The position numbers were made by a program, and so were the translations under genes. The notes beneath the pieces are model-generated. The model was not told the origin of the DNA. It worked only from the letters and a program-made list of their open reading frames with translations, and did no database searches. A stretch of DNA of 64,000 nucleotides from Myxococcota bacterium (lineage in GTDB: Bacteria > Myxococcota_A > UBA796 > UBA2385): the NCBI GenBank assembly GCA_023150805.1, contig JAKLKF010000017.1:19333-83332 (forward strand). The letters run 5' to 3'. Of this stretch, positions 45,443 to 54,151 are shown piece by piece (positions within the stretch are counted from its first letter, which is position 1; each line of letters starts with the position of its first letter).

Positions 45443-46837
45443 ATGGTCCGAGCCTCCTCTGCCTTGCCCGCCCGCGTGGCCCTCACCCTGGCGACCCTGC
45501 TGGTGGTGGTCGGGGGGCCGGAGCTCGCGCTGCGCCTGGCCGGCCACGGCCCGAGCCTGCGGCGGGGCGAGATGCACGCCGACCCCGACCTGCTGTGGGC
45601 CTTCAACCCCGGCGCCGACCGCCCGATGGGACGGCACACGACCATCAACCGCCTGGGCCTGCAGGGCCCCGAGCCCACCCGCCACCCGCGGCTGCTGGCG
45701 ACGGGCGACTCCTCGGTGTTCGGAGTGTCGATCAACGACGCGCCGACCTTCTCGCAGGTGCTGGGGGAGGCGCTCGACCTGGAGGTCCACAACGGCGGGG
45801 TGCCCGGCTACAGCTCCGCGCAGTCCCTCGCCCAGGTCGAGCGGGTGTGGGGCGCGCTGGACCCCACGCTGCTGGTGGTCGCCAACCTGTGGAGCGACAA
45901 CAACTTCGCCACCTTCGTCGACGCCGAGGAGCTGGTGCAGGCGGGGCGGCCGCTGGCTCGGGCCCGGCACCTGCTCGTGCAGGGCGCGCTGCGCTCGGCG
46001 ACGCTGGCCGCCATGGCGCGGTGGGTGGGTGCGGAGCACCAGCAGGAGATCGGGTGGGGCCAGCGCGGGCAGCAGACCACGCGCGGCGACCGGCGGGTGC
46101 CCCCCGCCGACTACTCGGCCCACCTGGACGCCATGGCGCGCCAGGCCCGGCAGGACGGCGCGGGCGTGATCTTCCTGATCCTGCCCAACGTCGAGGACGT
46201 CGACCACCCCGGTCGGCCCTGGCCCTGGGACCCCTACCGCCGCCTGATGCGGGAGGCGGCGGCGCGGCACGGTTGCCCGGTGGTCGACGGGCCGGCGCTG
46301 GTGCGGGCGACGGGCAAGGGCGCCGGGGAGCTGTTCGTGGACGAGATGCACCCCAGCGCCACCGGCCACCAGGTGCTGGGGCGAGGCCTGGCCCAGGCGG
46401 CGCGCGAGGCCGGCTGGCCCGACGCCGCAGGCCTCTGCCAGGGCGAGGGGCCCGCCTCGACGGACTTCGACGACCCCTGGACCTGGCCCGCCGGGCGCGC
46501 GCCGACCGCGACGGCGCCCGCGGTGGCGGGCGTGCTGCGGGGCTCGCGGCGACGGCAGGAGCCGCTGACCGTGCGGCTGATCGCCCCGGACGGCGCCGTC
46601 CTGGACCAGGTCGAGCTGCCGGGCGCGGCGCCCTTCAGCCTGCAGGTCGAGCCGGCGCCCGCCCGCGCGGCGGTCGAGGTCTGGCAGCGGGAGCCGCGGC
46701 CGGCGCGCCTGCTGCGGCAGGAGCTGGAGCTGGTGGATGGCCCCCGCTGGGGCGTCACGATCGACCTCCCGGACCGCCAGCGTCCGGCGGAGGGGCGCAC
46801 CCCGCCTCCCCGGCCGGGCGCGCCGGCGCCGCCGTGA
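45443..46837 (+). CDS. membrane-anchored SGNH hydrolase
   Basis: A 464-aa protein with one N-terminal TM (ARVALTLATLLVVVGGPELAL), an SGNH domain and a C-terminal beta domain of about 100 aa. The motifs are LATGDSSVFG (Ser), GGVPGYSS (Gly), NLWSDNN (Asn) and VDEMHPSATGH (Asp, His). It resembles exported acyl-transfer or esterase proteins that act on surface polysaccharides. It overlaps the next membrane gene by GTGA and opens the GT-C/SGNH cluster. Confidence 0.8.
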   Translation: MVRASSALPARVALTLATLLVVVGGPELALRLAGHGPSLRRGEMHADPDLLWAFNPGADRPMGRHTTINRLGLQGPEPTRHPRLLATGDSSVFGVSINDAPTFSQVLGEALDLEVHNGGVPGYSSAQSLAQVERVWGALDPTLLVVANLWSDNNFATFVDAEELVQAGRPLARARHLLVQGALRSATLAAMARWVGAEHQQEIGWGQRGQQTTRGDRRVPPADYSAHLDAMARQARQDGAGVIFLILPNVEDVDHPGRPWPWDPYRRLMREAAARHGCPVVDGPALVRATGKGAGELFVDEMHPSATGHQVLGRGLAQAAREAGWPDAAGLCQGEGPASTDFDDPWTWPAGRAPTATAPAVAGVLRGSRRRQEPLTVRLIAPDGAVLDQVELPGAAPFSLQVEPAPARAAVEVWQREPRPARLLRQELELVDGPRWGVTIDLPDRQRPAEGRTPPPRPGAPAPP

Positions 46838-48492
46838 CCTCCTCGCCCCGCCCGCTCCCGGTCGGCGCGGAGTCCCTGGCCGTCGGGCTGGTCGCCGCGC
46901 TGGCGACGGCGGCGCCGCTGGCGCTGGCCGCGGCCGCGGGGCTGGACCTGCCGCTGGGCAGCGACGCGCCGCTGTGGGGGCTCTCGGTGCTGGACGTCGC
47001 GCACGGCAACGCCGGGATCCTCCCGCCGCTGTACGGCGGGCTGGCGGCCCTGCCCCACCTGCTGGGGCTACCGGCCGGCACGGCAGCGCGCCTGGTCTCG
47101 GCGCTGGCGCACGGCGGCACGGCGCTGGCCGCGGCCGGGCTGGTGCGGCAGGCCGGCGGCCCGCCAGGGACCGCGCTGGTGGCGGCCCTGGCCGTCGCCC
47201 TGCACCCCGACCTGCTGCTGACCGCGCTGCTGACCCAGCCCGACGCGCTCACGGCCGCGGTGTTCACGGCCGTGGCCCTCGGCCTGGCGGCGGTCGCCCG
47301 CCGCGCGACGCCGGCGACCCTGGCGGCGGGCGGCGGGGCGCTGGTCCTGGCCTGGCTGGTGCGGGAGTCCGGCCTGGTCGTGCTGGGCGCGGGGGCGGGC
47401 GCGCTGGGGCTGGCCGCGGCGATCCCCGGGCCCGGGCAGCGGCGGCTCCCCGCGCTCGGGCGGGGCTCCCTTGCGGTCGCGGCGACCCTTGCGCTGTCCC
47501 TGGGGATCAGCTCCGCGATCCAGCCGGCGGGGCGCGCGGGGGTGGCCCCCCCCTGGCTGGCGCGGCTGGAGACCGTGGCGGTGGACGAGGGGCTGGTGGA
47601 GGCGGGGAGCCTGCCGACCTTCCTCTCGGCCCACAGCGAGCCCTGGCCTGCCTGGAACAGCGCCCGGGTGGCCGCCCAGACCCAGCGGCTGGCGCGCCAG
47701 CTCCAGGACACGCCGGGGGATCGGCGGGCGGCCCTGCTGCGGGTGACCGTCCAGCACGGGCTCCTCGCCAGCAGCGACCTGCTGATCGTCCTGGGCCTGG
47801 GGGCGCTGGGACTGGCGGTCCAGGCGGCCGGCGCGCGCCGCCCGCGCCTGCTGCTGGCCCTGCTGCCCACGGTGGGCGTCGCGCTGGCCGCGATGCTGGT
47901 CTGGACCCAGCGTCGGCACGTCTCGGTGCTGCTGCCCGTCGGCCTGGCCGGCGCGGCGCTGCTCACCGGGTGGGCCCGACCTCCGGCCGCGCGCGCCCTG
48001 CTGGGCCTGGTGGTGGCGCTGGCGGTGCCCGCGTGGCAGGCCCCGATCACGGCCGAGGCGGTGCGCACGCTGCAGGCGTCCGCCCGCCAGGTCCAGGACG
48101 CCTGGCTGCTGGGCCGGGAGCTGCGCGAGCGCCTGCCACCCGACGCGCGGATCTGCGGCACCGTGGGCCGCGACCTGGTCGGCTGGGGCGGGGTGCTGCT
48201 GGTGGGCGCCGAGCGGGCCGGCTGCCAGGCCGAGGGCGAGGTGCCCACCGCGCCGGGGGGCCAGGCGTCGTGGATGTGCGCGCGGGTCGTGCGCGGCCAG
48301 GAGCGGGCGCCCGCGGGGTGGGCGGTCCTGGCGCGGCAGGGCGAGCTGACGGCCCTGTGGCCGGAGCCCACGCTGGACCTCCAGGAGCGCAGGCGCCGCG
48401 CGCGCCTGCTGCCGGTGGACGCCTACGTGCCGGTGCCCCGCCCGCCCCCCGACGCGCCGGTTGCCCCCTCCCCGGGCTCTCTCCCCGGCTGA
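46834..48492 (+). CDS. GT-C-like polytopic membrane protein
   Basis: A 552-aa protein with about ten to twelve TM helices, an acidic pocket in the first extracytoplasmic loop (LPLGSDAPLWGLSVLD), and a soluble C-terminus. It has the layout of ArnT/PMT-like lipid-linked sugar transferases. The GTG start lies in the SGNH gene's stop (GTGA). It looks like a diverged relative of the family at 50.8-57.7 kb. Confidence 0.65.
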   Translation: MTSSPRPLPVGAESLAVGLVAALATAAPLALAAAAGLDLPLGSDAPLWGLSVLDVAHGNAGILPPLYGGLAALPHLLGLPAGTAARLVSALAHGGTALAAAGLVRQAGGPPGTALVAALAVALHPDLLLTALLTQPDALTAAVFTAVALGLAAVARRATPATLAAGGGALVLAWLVRESGLVVLGAGAGALGLAAAIPGPGQRRLPALGRGSLAVAATLALSLGISSAIQPAGRAGVAPPWLARLETVAVDEGLVEAGSLPTFLSAHSEPWPAWNSARVAAQTQRLARQLQDTPGDRRAALLRVTVQHGLLASSDLLIVLGLGALGLAVQAAGARRPRLLLALLPTVGVALAAMLVWTQRRHVSVLLPVGLAGAALLTGWARPPAARALLGLVVALAVPAWQAPITAEAVRTLQASARQVQDAWLLGRELRERLPPDARICGTVGRDLVGWGGVLLVGAERAGCQAEGEVPTAPGGQASWMCARVVRGQERAPAGWAVLARQGELTALWPEPTLDLQERRRRARLLPVDAYVPVPRPPPDAPVAPSPGSLPG

Positions 48493-48535
48493 GCCGCGCC
48501 CGCCCCGGGGAGGCGCCGCGGGCGGCTCAGGCCGG
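48485..48535. terminator. stop-codon hairpin between convergent genes
   Basis: CCGGCTGAGCCGC (48485-48497) pairs with GCGGCTCAGGCCGG (48522-48535) with one bulged base. Both arms contain the stop codons of the convergent genes. Confidence 0.45.
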
Positions 48536-49552
48536 CGGCGGCCACAGGCCCTGCTGCCGCACGAAGTCCGCCAGCACCCCCGCGAACCGCTCGCTGCCCT
48601 CCTCGTCGACGTGGCCGCCGTCGAAGAAGCCCGCCTCGCGCAGGTCGGGATCCTCCTCCAGCGCGGCGTAGACGGCGGGATCGGTCCGGTCCGGGTGGTC
48701 GGGGGCCTCGACCCGGACCGCCCCGCTCTCCAGGTCCACCACCCGCTGGCGCCCACCCTCGCGGCGCAGCACGACCCCCCGCCGCGGGAGCGCGGCGCGG
48801 AGCCCGTCGGTCGCCTCCAGCATCGGCAGGTCCGGGAGCTGGGCGCGGGCGGCGGCCAGCAGGGGCCCGACGCTGTCGCCCCCCCGCACGTCGAAGGTCG
48901 AGACCGGGCTGAACACGGCGGCCACGCGGGCCCCGGTGATGCCGCGGATCCGCCGCACCACCCGCCCCAGCGTGGGCAGCTCGTCCTGGCGCGGGCGCTG
49001 GATGACCAGGACGAGGTCGACCTGCGCCCGCCGGAGCAGGTGCTCGGCCCAGTGCTCGAGCTGGTCGGGGCGCATCCCGGGCACGCCGCCGACCAGCACC
49101 GGCGCGTCGAGCGCCTGTCCCAGGCGCACCGGCAGGCACCGGGCCCAGTCCACGCCCCAGCCGAAGGGCACCGAGTCGCCCAGCACCAGGACCCGGGGGC
49201 GGGGCGCCTGCTCCACCTCGGCCCGCCCGCGCAGCCGCTCCTGGTTGCTGTCCACCGAGAAGGCCCGGCGCCGCTTCATCGCCGCGCGGGCGGCGGGATC
49301 GATGGCGTCCCGGGGATCGTGGGGCCGGTCGGGCACGACCACCACCGCGTCGCGCAGCCCCGGGATCAAGAGGTTCGCGGGGCCGTGCGCGAGCGCCACC
49401 GGCTCGACGATGCGGTCGGACTCGGTGGGGAGGGCATAGACGCCGCGGGTGGCGACCCGCCAACCCAGCCAGGCCAGGCCAGAAGCGACCATGGCGCTGC
49501 CTCCCGCGAGGAGGAGACGACGGCTGAGCGGGGCGCCGGGCGCTGGAACCAC
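48527..49552 (-). CDS. exported SGNH hydrolase with possible Tat signal
   Basis: A 341-aa protein from GTG 49552. Its N-terminus LSRRLLLAGGSAMVASGLAWL reads as a twin-arginine-like signal or signal anchor. The SGNH domain has LVLGDSVPFGWG (Ser), VGGVPGMRPDQ (Gly) and a late FFDGGHVDEEGSE (Asp, His). An alternative start at ATG 49492 has GGGAGG seven bases upstream but would leave too short a hydrophobic segment; I prefer the longer form on topology, with moderate certainty. A TATCCT -10-like box lies upstream. It is divergent from the AlgX-like SGNH gene. Confidence 0.72.
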   Translation of the reverse strand: MVPAPGAPLSRRLLLAGGSAMVASGLAWLGWRVATRGVYALPTESDRIVEPVALAHGPANLLIPGLRDAVVVVPDRPHDPRDAIDPAARAAMKRRRAFSVDSNQERLRGRAEVEQAPRPRVLVLGDSVPFGWGVDWARCLPVRLGQALDAPVLVGGVPGMRPDQLEHWAEHLLRRAQVDLVLVIQRPRQDELPTLGRVVRRIRGITGARVAAVFSPVSTFDVRGGDSVGPLLAAARAQLPDLPMLEATDGLRAALPRRGVVLRREGGRQRVVDLESGAVRVEAPDHPDRTDPAVYAALEEDPDLREAGFFDGGHVDEEGSERFAGVLADFVRQQGLWPPPA

Positions 49553-49633
49553 GGGAGGATCGGAGCACGGGACGCCGCCCCGGCGCAAGCGCGCGGGCGA
49601 GGATACCCGTGGCCACCCCCCCCCGGAGCGCCC

Positions 49634-50782
49634 ATGCCCCCCGCCGGTCGGCTCGCGCTGCGCTGGCTCGGCCGCCTGGCGCTGGTGCCAGCGGGCGCGC
49701 TCCTGGGCATGGTGGGGGCCGAGCTGGGGGCCCGCGTCGTCGCACCCACCCCGGCGGCCGAGCTGCTGGGCGAGCCCTCGCGCGACGCCACGCCGGGGCT
49801 GTACCAGTCCCACCCGACGCAGGGCCACGTCCCCGTCCCCGGCTACGACCACGCCTGGCCCGCGCCCGGCGGCGCCATCCGCACCCGCATCGGCCCCGAG
49901 GGCTACCGCCTGCCCGCGGCCGATCCGGGCCGGCCCCGGTGGCTGGCGGTCGGCGACTCCTACACCATCGCCGTGCAGGTCCCCGAGGAGCGGACCTTCA
50001 CCACCCTGCTGGGCCAGGCCACGGGCACCTCGGTCGTCAACGGCGGGGTGGACGGCTACAGCACCTGGCAGGCCCAGCTCCGCTACGAGCAGCTCGACCC
50101 GGTGGTCGACGCCGAGGGCGTGCTCTACGTGCTCTTCGAGGGCAACGACCTGTCGGACAACCAGGTCTTCGTGGGGCGGATGCGGGCCAGCCCCGGCGAG
50201 GACGGCCGCCTGCGCTTCCCCCCTCCCGATCCCCACTTCCGCCCCGAGCCGCTCACCCGCTGGCGCCCGCCGACCCTGGTGGACCACCTGCGCGCGCGCA
50301 GCCTGCTCTTCGCCGCCGTCCACGTCGTGCGCCACCGCCCGGAGGTCGTGCAGCGCGGCACCCTGGACCGATACCGGCGCGAGACCTTCGCCATGACCCG
50401 CGAGGGGCGGGGCGAGCGGGACCGCCTCCTGGCCGAGCTGGCCCCCGCGCTGGCGGCGCTGGCCTCGTCGGCCGCGGCCCGGGGGGACCGGGCCCTGGTG
50501 GCCCTCGCGCCCGCGCCCTGGATGCTGGACCCCACCCTGGCCGACGCCACGTTGCAGGCCCTGGGCCAGCGCGCCGGCGACGCCGACATCGAGGGCTTCC
50601 GGGCCGACATCGCCCGCGCCGTGGCGGCGGCCGGGCTGCCGGCCTGCGACCTGATGCCGGACCTGCACGCCGCCGAGCAGGCGGGGGAGCGGCCCTACCT
50701 CCGCTACAACGGCCACTGGTCGGTGCGCGGGCACGCGGTCGTCGCCCAGGCCCTGGCGCGGTGCCTGTCCCCGTCGGGCTGA
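49634..50782 (+). CDS. AlgX/AlgJ-like SGNH hydrolase, membrane-anchored
   Basis: A 382-aa protein with an N-terminal TM (LALVPAGALLGMVGAELGA). Block I is LAVGDSYTIAVQV, block II NGGVDGYSTWQ, block III LFEGNDLSDN and the last block YNGHWSVRGH. The NGHW end resembles the AlgJ/AlgX group that acetylates exported polysaccharides. There is no MBOAT acyl donor gene nearby. The start has GGAG six bases upstream. It is convergent with a GT-C-like gene. Confidence 0.8.
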   Translation: MPPAGRLALRWLGRLALVPAGALLGMVGAELGARVVAPTPAAELLGEPSRDATPGLYQSHPTQGHVPVPGYDHAWPAPGGAIRTRIGPEGYRLPAADPGRPRWLAVGDSYTIAVQVPEERTFTTLLGQATGTSVVNGGVDGYSTWQAQLRYEQLDPVVDAEGVLYVLFEGNDLSDNQVFVGRMRASPGEDGRLRFPPPDPHFRPEPLTRWRPPTLVDHLRARSLLFAAVHVVRHRPEVVQRGTLDRYRRETFAMTREGRGERDRLLAELAPALAALASSAAARGDRALVALAPAPWMLDPTLADATLQALGQRAGDADIEGFRADIARAVAAAGLPACDLMPDLHAAEQAGERPYLRYNGHWSVRGHAVVAQALARCLSPSG

Positions 50783-50794
50783 TCCCCGCTCAGC
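50778..50794. terminator. stop-codon hairpin between convergent genes
   Basis: GCTGA (50778-50782) and TCAGC (50790-50794) form a 5-bp stem with a 7-base loop that contains both stops. Confidence 0.35.
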
Positions 50795-52502
50795 GGGCCC
50801 CGGTGCCCCGCAGGTCCCACGCGCGCACCACGCCCTCGGACACGGTGGGCGGGCCCAGCAGCGCCGCGAGGTAGCGGGCGTACGGCCCCCCCTGGCCCGG
50901 CTGCACCTCGCCCACCATGGCGTCGAGATCGTCGTGCACCACGACCCAGGCGTAGCCGGCCAGCAGGCGGGCGCGGAGCTGCTCCTCGCTCGTCGCCCGG
51001 TCCGGCGCCGGGGGCTGGGCGCGCTGCTGCAGGCCCAGGACCAGGTCGTTGTCGCCCGATCGCGAGGGGTGGGGATCGGGCCCATAGGGGATCGGGCGCC
51101 CGTGCCCGGCCTGCCACCACAGGTAGCGGCTGGCGTACATCGTGCGGTTGACCTGGGGCGGCAGGTCGAGCACGCCGAGGTGGGCGTCCGGATCGCCGGG
51201 CGCCGCGGCCATGGCGAGCACCGCCGGGGGGATCGCCGCCGGCGCCGTGGCCAGCGGCAGGGAGACGGGGGCCGCCCACAGCCCCTCGGCCAGCGCCAGG
51301 GCGGCGAGGGGGAGCGCCAGCAGGGCGCGGTCCGCCAGGGCGGCGCCGGCCAGCGCGCACAGCACGGCGATGCCCGCCACCCCCAGCCGGGCCGCGTGCG
51401 TGATCGCCAGCTCGGGCACGGCGAGCTGGAGCAGGTGGAAGGGCAGGGCGACCACGCCGGATCCCAGGCGGACGATCTGCCCGCCCCAGACCAGGTAGGG
51501 CCCCAGCGCGCAGGTGAGGGCCAGCGCCCCCGCCAGGGCCCAGGGCAGCAGGCTCCGGGGGCGCAGCCACAGGGCCAGCAGGGCCGGCAGGATCAGGCTC
51601 CAGCGCAGGTAGAGGCTGTGGGCGAACAGCTCGCCGACCGCGGCGAAGTCGAAGGAGCGGAAGCCGGGGAGGAACAGCTCGCGCGGATCGACGGCGTTGT
51701 GCAGGATGAGGGCGAGGTTCTGGTGGCCGCCGCGCGGGAGCACCGCGTCGGGGGCCTCGAAGCTGGCGCGGAAGGCCAGGAACACCGGCAGGGCCAGGGC
51801 GGCGGCCGCCAGCGCCCCCGCCAGGGCGGGCAGCAGGCCCCGCCGACGCAGGGCGAGGTCCCCGCCGACGACCACGGCGACGGCGAGGACGACGGCCAGC
51901 CCCAGGTAGAAGGTGTTGGCCGCGGCGAGCCCCGCGAGCAGGCCGGCGGCGAGGTGGGGGCGCAGGCCGCCCAGGCGCCGGGCGCGCGCCCAGCCCCACA
52001 GGGCGAGCGCGACGAAGCCGGTGCTGGTCGCCTCGCTGATGCCGTTGAACTGCTCCGCCAGCAGGTAGGGGCTGCTCATGTGCGCGACGCCGGCGAGCAG
52101 GCAGTGGGGTCCCGGGCGCGACAACTCTCCACAGAGGAGGTGGGCACCGAGGCCGGCGAGCAGCAGGCGCAGCACCGCGACGGCGTTCCAGGCCAGGGCC
52201 ACCGACGACGGGGAAGCGCCGCCGGGCAGCGAGATCGGCAGGGCCAGCGCCGCGCCCACCGGGTCGATCTGGAACAGGACCCCGCCGCGCGGGTACACCA
52301 GCAGCTCCGTCCGCCAGGGGAGCTCGCCCTGGAGCAGGCTGCTCGCCCACCACCACAGGCCCCAGGCGTGGTTGTAGACGTCCACGCCCGGGTGGCCCAG
52401 CAGCGCCCCCGTGCGCCAGGACGGCCAGGTCAGGGCCAGCGCCAGGGCCAGGTAGGCGACCAGGCCGGCCAGCAGGACGGTGCGCGCGCGCCGGGGTCCC
52501 AC
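50790..52502 (-). CDS. GT-C-like membrane protein, paralogue A
   Basis: A 570-aa protein with about twelve TM helices and a soluble C-terminus. The first loop has HPGVDVYNHAWGLWWW, an Asp-containing motif placed like the GT-C catalytic Asp; later SPYLLAEQFNGISEA, and in the C-terminal domain GVLDLPP and AGHGRPIPYG. These match the gene at 55991 nearly line by line. GTG start with GGAGG four bases upstream. It is divergent from paralogue B. Confidence 0.7.
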   Translation of the reverse strand: MGPRRARTVLLAGLVAYLALALALTWPSWRTGALLGHPGVDVYNHAWGLWWWASSLLQGELPWRTELLVYPRGGVLFQIDPVGAALALPISLPGGASPSSVALAWNAVAVLRLLLAGLGAHLLCGELSRPGPHCLLAGVAHMSSPYLLAEQFNGISEATSTGFVALALWGWARARRLGGLRPHLAAGLLAGLAAANTFYLGLAVVLAVAVVVGGDLALRRRGLLPALAGALAAAALALPVFLAFRASFEAPDAVLPRGGHQNLALILHNAVDPRELFLPGFRSFDFAAVGELFAHSLYLRWSLILPALLALWLRPRSLLPWALAGALALTCALGPYLVWGGQIVRLGSGVVALPFHLLQLAVPELAITHAARLGVAGIAVLCALAGAALADRALLALPLAALALAEGLWAAPVSLPLATAPAAIPPAVLAMAAAPGDPDAHLGVLDLPPQVNRTMYASRYLWWQAGHGRPIPYGPDPHPSRSGDNDLVLGLQQRAQPPAPDRATSEEQLRARLLAGYAWVVVHDDLDAMVGEVQPGQGGPYARYLAALLGPPTVSEGVVRAWDLRGTGAR

Positions 52503-52533
52503 CCATCCTCCCGGGCCGGGGGGGGCCGGATGC

Positions 52534-52539
52534 TATCAT
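52534..52539 (+). promoter_or_regulatory. -10 box TATCAT, apparently leaderless
   Basis: GC-TATCAT ends 7 bases before ATG 52547 with no ribosome site. It heads the run of coupled genes 52547-61516. Confidence 0.48.
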
Positions 52540-52546
52540 CGCGGCC

Positions 52547-54151
52547 ATGAGCGCCTCACGGGGACGACGCGACCTGGTCGCGGGCATCGCGGCGACGATC
52601 GGGGTGGGCCTGGCGGCGGCGGCGTGCCTGGGCGCCTGGCCCTGGGCGCTCCCCTCGCGGCCCGAGGTGCTGCTCGGCAGGGACCTGCCCGAGGACGGCG
52701 CCCACACCGTCTTCCTGTACGCGGCGGTCGCCGACGGGCTCCGCGCGGGCTCCACCCACCTGGACGGCTACTGGCATCCCTTCGGCCGCCCCCTGCTGGA
52801 CGGCGCCTGGAACGTGGTCGACGCGGTCGTCGCCGCCCCGCTGCTCGGGGCGGTGGGCCCCTACCGGGGCACCCTGCTCGCGACCTCCCTGTTCGGCCTC
52901 CTCAACGCCCTCTCCGGCGGCTTCATGGGGTGGCGGGTCGGCGGCCCCGGGTGGCCGATGGTGGTGGGGTCGGTCGGGCTCGCCTTCGCCCCCTTCGCGT
53001 GGGGAGAGGTGCACCAGGGCCGGCCGACCCAGAGCCTGCTGGCGGCGGTCGCGCTGGTGGTGGCGGCGGCCTGGGCCCCCGGCCGCGGGCTGGCGGCGGG
53101 TGCGGCCACGGCGCTGGCGGGCTGGGTGTACTGGTTCCAGGGCCTGTTCGCGTCGCTGATCGCCGGCCTGCTGGTGGCGACCGGCCAGGCGCCGCGCCGG
53201 GCCGCGCCGGCCCTGCTGGTGGCGGCCGTGACCTGCGCGGTGCTCGTGGCGCCCTTCGCGGTCCTGGTGGCCGACCGCTGGGGCGAGCTGCAGGGCAGCG
53301 CCGCCCGGCGCGCCTTCCCGGTGCCCGTGGCCCTGCCCTGGCAGGTGCCCCTCTCGGCCGGGGACCGCGTGGACGGACGCTACCTCCCCCTCGGCCTGCT
53401 GGCTCTCGCGCTCCTGGCGCTCGGCGGAGGGGCGCGCCTGCGCGCGGCGGCGCTGTGGGCGGGGGCGGCGGCCCTCTCCCTGCTGGCGCTGGGCGAGGAG
53501 GTGGTGATCGACGGGCAGCGGTGGCTGCTGCCCTGGCGCTGGCTGTCCGAGCTGCCCCTGCTGTCCCGGCTGTGGTGGCCGTACCGGGCGCTGGGGGCGG
53601 CGACCGTCGCCCTGGCGGCCGCGGCGGCGCTCGGGGCGGCGACGCGGCCCGGGAGGTGGTTGGCGGGCCCGGCCTGCCTGGCGGTCGCCGGCCAGTGCCT
53701 GCTGGTCCCCGGCCGACCGCCGGCCGAGCGGGTGCCGCCTCCCGCGGGCTGGGAGCAGGCCCTTCCCGCGGGCCCGGTGCTGGTGCTGCCGGCCTTCGAG
53801 GCGCGCTCCAGCCGCCTGACCCTGCTGCAGCAGCCGCGCCACGGCCGGCCCCTGGTCAACGGCATGGGCATGGCCCAGCGCGACCTGTGGCCGCCGGAAT
53901 TCACGGCCTGGTGGCGCGCGGACCCGCTGCTCACCGGCATCGAGGACATCGAGGGGGGGCGGCTGCCCACCGCGGCAGCCTCGCCGCAGGGCCTCCGCGC
54001 CGCCGGCGTGGTGGCCGTGGTGGCCGACCGGGCGTGGTGGGCGGGCCTGCCCCCGGCGCACCGGAGCTGGCTGGAGCGCGGCCTGGGCAGCCCCGACTGC
54101 GGCCTGCCGGGCAGCGCCTGCGCCTGGGTGCTCGGCGAGGCCTCCCGGTGA
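52547..54151 (+). CDS. GT-C-like membrane protein, paralogue B
   Basis: A 534-aa protein with about ten to twelve TM helices. The first loop is LLGRDLPEDGAHTVFLYAAV, and the C-terminal domain has GPVLVLPAFEARSSRLTLLQ followed by HGRPLVNG, the family's HG-x-P motif. It is shorter and more diverged than A and D. First gene of a coupled run: it overlaps the next gene by GTGA. A leaderless start is likely. Confidence 0.66.
   Translation: MSASRGRRDLVAGIAATIGVGLAAAACLGAWPWALPSRPEVLLGRDLPEDGAHTVFLYAAVADGLRAGSTHLDGYWHPFGRPLLDGAWNVVDAVVAAPLLGAVGPYRGTLLATSLFGLLNALSGGFMGWRVGGPGWPMVVGSVGLAFAPFAWGEVHQGRPTQSLLAAVALVVAAAWAPGRGLAAGAATALAGWVYWFQGLFASLIAGLLVATGQAPRRAAPALLVAAVTCAVLVAPFAVLVADRWGELQGSAARRAFPVPVALPWQVPLSAGDRVDGRYLPLGLLALALLALGGGARLRAAALWAGAAALSLLALGEEVVIDGQRWLLPWRWLSELPLLSRLWWPYRALGAATVALAAAAALGAATRPGRWLAGPACLAVAGQCLLVPGRPPAERVPPPAGWEQALPAGPVLVLPAFEARSSRLTLLQQPRHGRPLVNGMGMAQRDLWPPEFTAWWRADPLLTGIEDIEGGRLPTAAASPQGLRAAGVVAVVADRAWWAGLPPAHRSWLERGLGSPDCGLPGSACAWVLGEASR

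Noticed and set aside
49493-49552. Short start (ATG 49492) as the sole start of the SGNH gene
   Set aside because: It has a good ribosome site but cuts the hydrophobic signal in half; kept as an alternative in the feature text.
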